From assembly GCA_903871865.1 (NCBI GenBank), contig CAIQIL010000680.1:1-6516 (forward strand): a stretch of DNA of 6,516 nucleotides. The letters are read 5' to 3'. This DNA is from an uncultured Burkholderiales bacterium (lineage in GTDB: Bacteria; Pseudomonadota; Gammaproteobacteria; Burkholderiales; Burkholderiaceae_C). Within the stretch, counting starts at the first letter, position 1. Each line of letters starts with the position of its first letter. This document shows positions 1 through 5,301 of this stretch, in pieces. Position numbers and translations under genes: made by a program. The notes under the pieces were generated by a model that saw only the letters and a program-made list of their open reading frames with translations, made no database searches and was not told where the DNA came from.

Positions 1-1
1 A

Positions 2-403
2 GACCTCCAGACTGATCGCAACATGCCGGTTTACCTGCTTAATGAACTGGCCCACCAGACGCCTGAGGGTATCTATCTCACATCGATTCGTCAGGATGGT
101 CAGCACGTGTTGGTGACGGGCCTGGCCCAGACCAACGAGCGCGTCTCCGAGTTCCTGCGCAACACCGGCAACCGTTCGACCTGGCTGGAGCGCCCCGAAC
201 TGCAGGAGATCAAGGTGTCTGCCGTGGCGCAAAAAGACGCACGCAACCCCAAGCGCCTGTTCGAGTTCTCCATGCGCTTGACGCTCAAGCAGCCGCAGGA
301 CGTGGCCGAAGCCGCTGGCGGCGCTTCCGCACCCGCCGGCGCCAAGGGCCGCAAGGCGCCTGGCCGGCCCCCGCTTGCCCCTGTGGCTGCCCCGCAGTCC
401 TGA
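2..403 (+). CDS. pilN: Type IV pilus inner-membrane assembly protein PilN (5'-truncated)
   Basis: PilN is a bitopic inner-membrane protein that pairs with PilO and docks onto cytoplasmic PilM in the type IV pilus alignment complex. The reading frame is open to the left edge, so the N-terminus, with the PilM-binding motif and the membrane helix, lies outside; 133 residues are visible. The stretch from visible residue 1 (DLQTDRNMPVYLLNEL, then TPEGIYLTSI at 20-29) through TNERVSEFLRNT to FEFSMRLTLKQP is the periplasmic ferredoxin-like part typical of betaproteobacterial PilN. The ATG at 23 is an internal Met, not the start. The last ~33 residues are a low-complexity Ala/Pro/Gly tail (AGGASAPAGAKGRKAPGRPP) that looks disordered. 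The TGA stop at 401-403 lies within the pilO ribosome-binding region, suggesting coupled translation. Identification rests on sequence resemblance plus the pilO-P-Q order; confidence is high. Confidence 0.93.
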   Translation, partial: DLQTDRNMPVYLLNELAHQTPEGIYLTSIRQDGQHVLVTGLAQTNERVSEFLRNTGNRSTWLERPELQEIKVSAVAQKDARNPKRLFEFSMRLTLKQPQDVAEAAGGASAPAGAKGRKAPGRPPLAPVAAPQS

Positions 404-407
404 GGAG
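402..407 (+). promoter_or_regulatory. Ribosome binding site of pilO
   Basis: GAGGAG lies six bases before the ATG at 414 and overlaps the pilN stop codon. It decides the pilO start in favour of ATG 414 over the in-frame TTG at 375, which would add 13 residues lying inside pilN. Confidence 0.8.
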
Positions 408-413
408 CACACC

Positions 414-1097
414 ATGGCCAAAAACCTCAACATCGATCTGAACACGCTGTTCGAACAGGCCCAGGGCCAGTTCAGCGGCCTCAACCCCAACGAGCCGGGC
501 CAGTGGCCCTTGCTGCCCAAGCTGGCGAGCTTCCTGCTGGCCAGCATCGTCGTTGTGATCCTGGGCTGGGTGGCCTTGCTGTCCAGCCAGAGCGACGAGC
601 TCCAGGCCGAGCGCGACAAGGAGCCCCAGCTCAAGAGCGAGTACCAGGCCAAGGTGGCCCAGGCTGTCAACCTGGCCGAGTTGCGCAAGCAGCGCATCCA
701 GGTCGAGGAGTACGTCAAGCAGCTCGAAAAGCAGCTGCCCGGCAAGGCCGACATGGACGCGCTGCTCTCCGACATCAACCAGGCCGGTCTGGGCCGTGGG
801 CTGGACTTCGAGCTCTTCCGGCCGGGTCAGGTCGTGGTCAAGGACTACTACGCCGAGCTGCCGATCGCCATCCGCGTCACCGGCCGCTTCCATGACATCG
901 GCGCCTTCACCGCCGACATCGCCAACCTCTCGCGCATCGTGACCTTGCACAACATGGTCGTCGGCAGCGTGGTGGCCAAGGACGCCCAGGGCAACCTGTA
1001 CATGGACGCCACCGCCCGCACCTACCGCTACCTGGACCAGACCGAGCTGGACGCCATCCGTGCCGAGAAGGCCAAGCAGAAGGGCCCCAAGAAATGA
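414..1097 (+). CDS. pilO: Type IV pilus inner-membrane assembly protein PilO
   Basis: PilO is the heterodimer partner of PilN; the pair spans the inner membrane and carries the periplasmic signal that aligns the pilus motor with the secretin. The product has 227 residues, a usual length for the family. A short cytoplasmic N-terminus (1-35, with FEQAQGQFSGLNPNEPGQWP) is followed by one hydrophobic helix at about 36-57 (ASFLLASIVVVILGWVALL), a charged heptad-like coiled coil at about 60-108, and a compact alpha/beta domain at about 112-205 containing GLDFELFRPG, YYAELPIAIRVTGRFHDIG and the strand LYMDATARTYRYL. The C-terminus is Lys-rich (AEKAKQKGPKK). The start was chosen for its GAGGAG site. 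Its stop overlaps the pilP start as ATGA at 1094-1097, so pilP is probably translated by reinitiation. Nothing in the protein looks damaged. Confidence 0.96.
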   Translation: MAKNLNIDLNTLFEQAQGQFSGLNPNEPGQWPLLPKLASFLLASIVVVILGWVALLSSQSDELQAERDKEPQLKSEYQAKVAQAVNLAELRKQRIQVEEYVKQLEKQLPGKADMDALLSDINQAGLGRGLDFELFRPGQVVVKDYYAELPIAIRVTGRFHDIGAFTADIANLSRIVTLHNMVVGSVVAKDAQGNLYMDATARTYRYLDQTELDAIRAEKAKQKGPKK

Positions 1098-1645
1098 ACC
1101 GCCCGAATTTTCACCGCTCGCTCAGCTGGTTGGTGCTGGCCGTGTTGCTGTCGGCAGGCCTGAGCGCCTGCGACAGCGACCACAACGAGCTGCAGACCTG
1201 GATGGACCAGGAGCGCCAGCAGGTGCGCCCCAACGTGCAACCGCTGTCGCCGCCCCAGAAGTTCAACCCGCAGGCCTACGTCGGCATGGAGGGCGTGGAG
1301 CCTTTCAGCGCGCAGAAACTGGCGGGCGCCCTCAAGCAAGAAGCGCGGCAGCCGAATTCCGCCGTGGCGGCCGAACTCAACCGCCGCAAGGAACCGCTGG
1401 AAGCCTTCCCGCTGGACAGCATGTCCATGGTCGGCAGCGTTCAGAAAAAGGGCTTGCCCTTCGCCTTGCTCAAGGTGGATGGCTTGCTCTACCAGGTCAA
1501 GGCCGGTGACTACATCGGCCAGAACTACGGGAAGATCTTGAAGATCACCGAAACCGAAGTCTCGCTGCGCGAGATCGTGCAGGACGCCGCTGGCGAGTGG
1601 ATCGAGCGGCCCACCACCCTGCAACTGCAAGAGGGTGGCAAATGA
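1094..1645 (+). CDS. pilP: Type IV pilus lipoprotein PilP
   Basis: PilP is the inner-membrane lipoprotein that connects the PilN/PilO dimer to the N-domains of the PilQ secretin. The 183-residue product begins with a lipoprotein signal peptide: MNRPNFHR, a hydrophobic core SWLVLAVLLSAG, then the lipobox LSAC with lipidated Cys26. Residue +2 is Asp27; in enterobacteria Asp at +2 keeps lipoproteins in the inner membrane, which suits PilP. Residues 27-100 look extended (DSDHNELQTWMDQERQQ, then a Pro-rich stretch), the part that in known structures wraps around PilN/PilO. Residues ~105-180 (FPLDSMSMVGS, ALLKVDGLLYQVKAGDYIG, GKILKITETEVSLREI) form the small beta domain that binds PilQ. A purine-rich AGAAGGG at 1078-1084 precedes the ATG by nine bases. 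The gene overlaps both neighbours by four bases. Confidence 0.96.
   Translation: MNRPNFHRSLSWLVLAVLLSAGLSACDSDHNELQTWMDQERQQVRPNVQPLSPPQKFNPQAYVGMEGVEPFSAQKLAGALKQEARQPNSAVAAELNRRKEPLEAFPLDSMSMVGSVQKKGLPFALLKVDGLLYQVKAGDYIGQNYGKILKITETEVSLREIVQDAAGEWIERPTTLQLQEGGK
1148..1176 (+). other. Strong potential RNA hairpin over the pilP lipobox codons
   Basis: CTGTCGGCAGGC (1148-1159) can pair with GCCTGCGACAG (1166-1176): 11 base pairs with one bulged G and a six-base loop. It begins 54 bases into pilP, covering the codons for LSAGLSACDS, the signal-peptide end and lipobox. GC-rich coding DNA often forms such stems by chance, so a role, for example pausing ribosomes during membrane targeting, is only a possibility. 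Confidence 0.3.
1630..1635 (+). promoter_or_regulatory. Ribosome binding site of pilQ
   Basis: AGAGGG ends six bases before the first of three consecutive ATG codons (1642-1650). It supports a pilQ start at 1642 over the in-frame GTG at 1597, which lies deep inside pilP. Confidence 0.65.
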
Positions 1646-3834
1646 TGATGAAGCTGGAGAACCTGTCTATGAAACCGTGGCGTCTTGCGATGGTCGGGCT
1701 TGGCCTGGCGCTGGCATCGCCCCTGAGCTGGGCCGCCGCTGCGATCCAGGCCATCACCAGCACCCAGCAGGCTGGCGCCGAAGTGGTGCGCATCGAGCTG
1801 TCCGAACCCCTGGCCACCTTGCCGGCTGGCTTCGTGGTGCAAAGCCCGCCGCGCATCGCCCTCGACCTGCCTGGCGTGTCCAGCAGCCTGGCGCGCAACG
1901 TGGTGGACATCAACAACGGCAACCTGCGCACCGTGAGCGTCGCCAACGCCGGTGACCGCTCGCGTGTCGTGCTGAACCTGCGCCAGGCCACGACCTACCG
2001 TGCCGAGTTGCAAGGCAAGACGCTGATGGTCTACCTCGACCCGTCCGTGGCGTCGGCACCGGCCGCCGCACCCGCTGCGGTGCTGGCCAAGCCTCCAGCT
2101 GACAAGGCCGACAAGAGCGACAAGGCCGATGACGCCTTGCACTTTGCCGAGAACAAGAACGTCGCGCCGCTGGCGCTCAAGGACATCGACTTCCGCCGTG
2201 GCCAGGATGGCGCTGGCCGCGTCGTGGTCGAACTGCCCAACAACCAGGTCGGCGTGGACATCCGCCAGCAGGGCCAGTCCCTGGTGGTCGAGTTCGTGCG
2301 TGCGTCCTTGCCCGAGCGTCTGCGCAAGCGCTTCGACGTGGCCGACTTCGGCACCCCGGTGCAGGCCGTCACGGCCACCCAGACGGGCGACCGCGTCAAG
2401 CTGGTGGTGAACCCGCGCGGCGACTGGGAGCACTCCGCCTACCAGAGCGACAACCAGTTCGTGCTGGAAGTGCGCTCGCGCAAGGTGGACCCCAACAAGC
2501 TGACGCAAGGCCCGGGCTACTCGGGTGAGAAGCTTTCGCTGAACTTCCAGAACATCGAAGTGCGCGCCCTGCTGCAGGTGATCGCCGACTTCACCAACTT
2601 CAACGTGGTGACGTCCGACACGGTCAACGGCAGCGTGACCCTGCGCCTGAAAGACGTGCCTTGGGACCAGGCCCTGGACATCATCCTGCAGGCCAAGGGC
2701 CTGGGGGTGCGCAAGTCCGGCAATGTGCTGTGGATCGCGCCCAAGGACGAGATCAATGCCAAGGAAAAGATCGACCTCGAAGCCAAGGCCCAGGTGGCCG
2801 CACTGGAGCCTCTGCGCAACCAGTCCTTCCAGCTCAACTACACCAAGGCCGAGGAAATCGCCAAGGGCCTGACGGGCAGCCGAACGGGGGGCAGTGGTGG
2901 TTCGGGCAACAGCACCCGCATCCTGTCGCCGCGCGGCAGCGTGATCTTCGAGACGCGGACCAACCAGCTCTTCGTCAACGACATCCCGTCCAAGCTGGAA
3001 GAGATCCAGGCGATGATCGCCAAGATCGACATCCCGGTGCGCCAGGTGCTGATCGAGGCCCGCATCGTCGAGGCCGACGACAACTTCAGCCGCAACCTGG
3101 GCGTGCGCCTGGGCACCACCAACAAGACGGCGGTGGCGTCTTCGGGCAACCTGAACCTGGGCATCAATGGCAACTACTCCGGCACGGTGGCCTCGCCCGA
3201 CCAGGGCCTGGGCGGTGTCTCGTCGGTGGCCAACAGCTACTTCGTGAACCTGCCCAGCCAGGGCATCAACGGCTTCAATGCGGCCACGGTGGGTGTGTCC
3301 TTGTTCACCTCCAGCGTGAACCATGCGCTGAACCTGGAAATTTCCGCCCTGGAAGCCGATGGCCGCGGCAAGATCGTGTCCAGCCCACGCGTCATCACGG
3401 CCGACCAGGTCAAGGCGCTGATCGAGCAGGGCACGGAACTGCCTTACCAGACGGCCACGTCCAGCGGCGCCACGGCCATCACCTTCCGCAAGGCCAACCT
3501 GAAGCTGGAAGTCACGCCCCAAATCACGCCCGAGGGCAGCATCATCCTGGACGTCGATGTGAACAAGGACAGCGTGGGGCAGGTGACCACCGCGGGCTTC
3601 GCGATCGACACCAAGCACGTTCAGACCCAGGTTCTGGTGGAAAATGGCGGCACGGTGGTGATCGGCGGCATCTTCCAGCAGAGCGAAAGCAATGCCGAAC
3701 AGCGCGTGCCGGTGCTGGGTGACATCCCGGTGCTGGGCAACCTGTTCAAGAACAACAGCCGCGCCACCAAACGCTCTGAATTGTTGATTTTCCTGACGCC
3801 CAAGGTGGTGTCGGAGAAGGCAGCCTTGCGCTGA
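1642..3834 (+). CDS. pilQ: Type IV pilus outer-membrane secretin PilQ
   Basis: PilQ forms the large multimeric outer-membrane channel through which the pilus is extruded and retracted, and often DNA uptake in competent species. The product has 730 residues. In order: a Sec signal peptide (MKPWRL, hydrophobic LAMVGLGLALASPL, likely cleavage near SWAAA at 29-33); a first AMIN domain at ~35-133, expected to bind peptidoglycan; a Pro/Ala/Lys/Asp linker (~134-170); a second AMIN domain at ~173-280; the secretin/TonB short N-domain at ~295-370 (LSLNFQNIEVRALLQVIADF, VPWDQALDIIL); a secretin N1 domain at ~395-465 with a Gly/Ser insert (TGGSGGSGNS); and the secretin core at ~466-722, with KIVSSPRVITAD and the C-terminal VPVLGDIPVLGNLFK and ELLIFLTPKVV. 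The start at 1642 overlaps the pilP stop by four bases; Met10 (ATG 1669, with GGAG nine bases before) would also give a good signal peptide. Domains appear complete. Confidence 0.97.
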   Translation: MMMKLENLSMKPWRLAMVGLGLALASPLSWAAAAIQAITSTQQAGAEVVRIELSEPLATLPAGFVVQSPPRIALDLPGVSSSLARNVVDINNGNLRTVSVANAGDRSRVVLNLRQATTYRAELQGKTLMVYLDPSVASAPAAAPAAVLAKPPADKADKSDKADDALHFAENKNVAPLALKDIDFRRGQDGAGRVVVELPNNQVGVDIRQQGQSLVVEFVRASLPERLRKRFDVADFGTPVQAVTATQTGDRVKLVVNPRGDWEHSAYQSDNQFVLEVRSRKVDPNKLTQGPGYSGEKLSLNFQNIEVRALLQVIADFTNFNVVTSDTVNGSVTLRLKDVPWDQALDIILQAKGLGVRKSGNVLWIAPKDEINAKEKIDLEAKAQVAALEPLRNQSFQLNYTKAEEIAKGLTGSRTGGSGGSGNSTRILSPRGSVIFETRTNQLFVNDIPSKLEEIQAMIAKIDIPVRQVLIEARIVEADDNFSRNLGVRLGTTNKTAVASSGNLNLGINGNYSGTVASPDQGLGGVSSVANSYFVNLPSQGINGFNAATVGVSLFTSSVNHALNLEISALEADGRGKIVSSPRVITADQVKALIEQGTELPYQTATSSGATAITFRKANLKLEVTPQITPEGSIILDVDVNKDSVGQVTTAGFAIDTKHVQTQVLVENGGTVVIGGIFQQSESNAEQRVPVLGDIPVLGNLFKNNSRATKRSELLIFLTPKVVSEKAALR
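2101..2127 (+). repeat. 9-base tandem repeat in the pilQ linker
   Basis: Three tandem units, GACAAGGCC, GACAAGAGC and GACAAGGCC, encode DKA-DKS-DKA in the linker between the two AMIN domains; GATGAC follows as a decayed fourth partial unit. The unit is a multiple of three, so copy-number change would only alter linker length and charge. Confidence 0.8.
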
Positions 3835-3847
3835 CAGAAAGTGGCTT

Positions 3848-4420
3848 TTGAAATCGGTGGTTGCTTTGGTGGGCCTGCCGGGTGGCGGCAAGTCCACCGT
3901 CGGGCGGCAGTTGGCCCGGCGCCTGGGTGCGCGTTTCCTCGACGCTGACATCGTGCTGGAAGAACGGATCGGCATGCCGATCCGTGCCTATTTCGAGCAG
4001 CACGGTGAGGTGGCGTTCCGTGACCTGGAGGAGCAGGTGATCGACGAGCTCACCCGGGAGGGTGAGGCGCCCCTGGTCCTGGCGACGGGCGGCGGTTCGG
4101 TCCTGAGGCCGGCCAACCGGGCTTGCCTGCACGAGCGCACCACGGTGATTTACCTGCGCTCCACGCCCGAAGAGCTGTACCGGCGATTGCGCCACGACAC
4201 CCAACGCCCCTTGCTGCAGGTCGCAGACCCGCTGGCCAAGCTGCGCGAGCTGTACGAGCAACGCCACCCGCTTTACGACGAGGTGGCGCACTACCGTGTG
4301 GACACTGGGCGGCCTTCGGTGTCCACCCTGGTCAACATGATCATGATGCAGATGGACATGGCCGGGCTGTTGCCGGCCATGGGGCACGACGCCACCGTCA
4401 GCCCAGATCCAGCGCCTTGA
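3848..4420 (+). CDS. aroK: Shikimate kinase AroK
   Basis: Shikimate kinase phosphorylates shikimate at the 3-hydroxyl using ATP in the cytoplasm, the fifth step of the chorismate pathway. Counting from TTG 3848, the 190-residue product has a Walker A loop GLPGGGKST at 9-17 (Lys15), the shikimate-binding DAD with Asp34, FRDLE with Arg58, the ATGGGSV loop with GGG at 81-83, the lid QRPLL with Arg120, and RHPLY with Arg139, matching the known catalytic and binding positions. The family usually has ~170-180 residues; the extra length is a Met-rich (NMIMMQMDM, 163-171) and then Pro/Asp-rich C-terminal tail. No ATG lies near the 5' end: TTG 3848 has only a weak AAAGTGG ahead of it, and GTG 3857 is an alternative that still leaves the P-loop intact. 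It starts 13 bases after pilQ, so it is probably read from the pil operon. Its last 23 bases overlap galU. Confidence 0.95.
   Translation: MKSVVALVGLPGGGKSTVGRQLARRLGARFLDADIVLEERIGMPIRAYFEQHGEVAFRDLEEQVIDELTREGEAPLVLATGGGSVLRPANRACLHERTTVIYLRSTPEELYRRLRHDTQRPLLQVADPLAKLRELYEQRHPLYDEVAHYRVDTGRPSVSTLVNMIMMQMDMAGLLPAMGHDATVSPDPAP
3964..3985. other. Perfect 22-base palindrome inside aroK
   Basis: ACGGATCGGCA (3964-3974) is followed directly by its exact reverse complement TGCCGATCCGT (3975-3985). It encodes RIGMPIR (residues 40-46) just after the shikimate-binding Asp. As RNA it could fold with a nine-base-pair stem and a CATG loop; as DNA it resembles a site for a symmetric dimer. The structure is seen directly; any function is unknown. 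Confidence 0.5.
4357..4381 (-). terminator. Possible transcript-end hairpin of galU, inside aroK
   Basis: CATGGCCGG (4357-4365) and CCGGCCATG (4373-4381) are perfect inverted copies around a seven-base loop. In the galU transcript the stem begins 16 bases after the stop codon, where an intrinsic terminator or 3'-protecting hairpin would sit. No U-tract follows on either strand, so it does not meet the usual intrinsic-terminator pattern. It lies within the aroK tail codons (MAGLLPAM), so on the + strand it is inside coding sequence. Confidence 0.3.
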
Positions 4421-5285
4421 GGTAGGCGCGGAAGCCCGCACCGATCTGCGGGTGGCGAAGCGCCAGCTCGACGTTGGCCTCTAGGAAGCCTTCTTTGCTG
4501 CCGCAGTCGTAGCGCTTGCCTGCGTACTGGTAGGCGAAGACTTTCTCTGAGCGCAACAGTCCGGCGATGCCGTCGGTCAGCTGGATCTCGTTGCCCACGC
4601 CGCGCGGCTGCTGGCGGATCTGGTCGAAGACCGCGGGCGTCAGGATGTAGCGGCCGGCCACGCCCAGGCGCGAGGGCGCATTCTCGGGGGCTGGCTTTTC
4701 CACGATTTGCTGCACCTCGACCAGCCGCTCGCCCGCGGCCACGCCGGCCACGATGCCATAGCGCTTGGTGTGTTCGGCAGGCACTTCCTGCACGGCCAGG
4801 ATGGAGGCTTGCAGCGTGTTGAACTGCTCGACCATCTGCGCCAGCACGGCCGGTTCGCCGACCATCAGGTCGTCGGCCAGCAGCACGGCGAAGGGCTCAC
4901 CGCGCACCAGGCGTTCGCCGCACAGCACGGCGTGGCCCAGGCCCAGGCTCTTGGGCTGGCGCACGAAGACGCATTCCATGTCATCGGGCTTGATGGACTG
5001 CACCAGCTGCAGCAGCTCGTGCTTGCCGGCGAGTTCCAGCTCATGTTCGAGCTCGAAGGCCATGTCGAAGTGGTCTTCGATGGGGCGCTTGTGGCGGCCC
5101 GTCACGAAGATCATCTCGCGGATGCCGGCGGCATAGGCCTCTTCCACGGCGTACTGGATGAGGGGCTTGTCCACCACGGGCAGCATTTCCTTGGGCTGCG
5201 CCTTGGTGGCCGGCAGGAAGCGGGTGCCCAGGCCGGCCACCGGGAAGATGGCCTTGGTGATGGGGGTGTTCGGGGCAAACGACAT
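4398..5285 (-). CDS. galU: UTP-glucose-1-phosphate uridylyltransferase GalU
   Basis: GalU makes UDP-glucose from UTP and glucose-1-phosphate in the cytoplasm, feeding polysaccharide, lipopolysaccharide and galactose metabolism. The 295-residue product has the usual length. It shows the nucleotide-binding loop [20 protein letters not shown] (14-33), followed by [12 protein letters not shown] with the conserved Lys, the ADD metal-binding motif at 137-139, VEKP at 195-198, the GNEIQLTD motif at 231-238 and YDCGSKEGF at 259-267. The ATG at 5285 is preceded by AAGGA (5291-5295) at five bases; a longer frame reaching back to 5381 overlaps valS and is rejected. The gene starts 16 bases after the valS stop, so the two are probably co-transcribed. 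Its 3' end overlaps convergent aroK by 23 bases. No active-site motif is missing. Confidence 0.97.
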   Translation of the reverse strand: MSFAPNTPITKAIFPVAGLGTRFLPATKAQPKEMLPVVDKPLIQYAVEEAYAAGIREMIFVTGRHKRPIEDHFDMAFELEHELELAGKHELLQLVQSIKPDDMECVFVRQPKSLGLGHAVLCGERLVRGEPFAVLLADDLMVGEPAVLAQMVEQFNTLQASILAVQEVPAEHTKRYGIVAGVAAGERLVEVQQIVEKPAPENAPSRLGVAGRYILTPAVFDQIRQQPRGVGNEIQLTDGIAGLLRSEKVFAYQYAGKRYDCGSKEGFLEANVELALRHPQIGAGFRAYLKALDLG

Positions 5286-5290
5286 CGGTG

Positions 5291-5295
5291 TCCTT
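5291..5295 (-). promoter_or_regulatory. Ribosome binding site of galU
   Basis: AAGGA on the minus strand lies five bases before the galU ATG (5285-5283), within the 16-base gap after valS. It fixes the start. Confidence 0.75.
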
Positions 5296-5301
5296 GTGAA
5301 C

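Noticed and set aside
375..413. Upstream TTG start giving PilO 13 extra residues
   Set aside because: The extension lies within the pilN end, codes for non-conserved residues, and ATG 414 has a strong GAGGAG at ideal spacing.
285..950. 221-codon minus-strand open frame opposite pilN/pilO
   Set aside because: Antisense shadow in register with the GC-rich pilO frame; no recognisable protein and no credible ribosome binding site.
3707..3739. Direct repeat CCGGTGCTGGG near the end of pilQ
   Set aside because: It is explained by the conserved secretin motif VPVLGDIPVLGN, in which PVLG occurs twice.
3835..3847. Possible promoter or terminator between pilQ and aroK
   Set aside because: The gap is only 13 bases; I see no paired -35/-10 boxes and no hairpin with a T-run.
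1525..3975. Very long open frame on the minus strand (816 codons) opposite pilQ
   Set aside because: It is in codon register with pilQ, so it stays open simply because pilQ avoids TTA, CTA and TCA codons, which are rare in GC-rich genomes. The translation is His/Arg/Gln/Val-rich and resembles no protein; pilQ is unmistakable on the other strand.
5046..5057. 12-base palindrome TTCGAGCTCGAA in galU
   Set aside because: A palindrome of this length is expected about once by chance in a window this size, and it codes for ordinary Phe/Glu/Leu/Glu residues of GalU.
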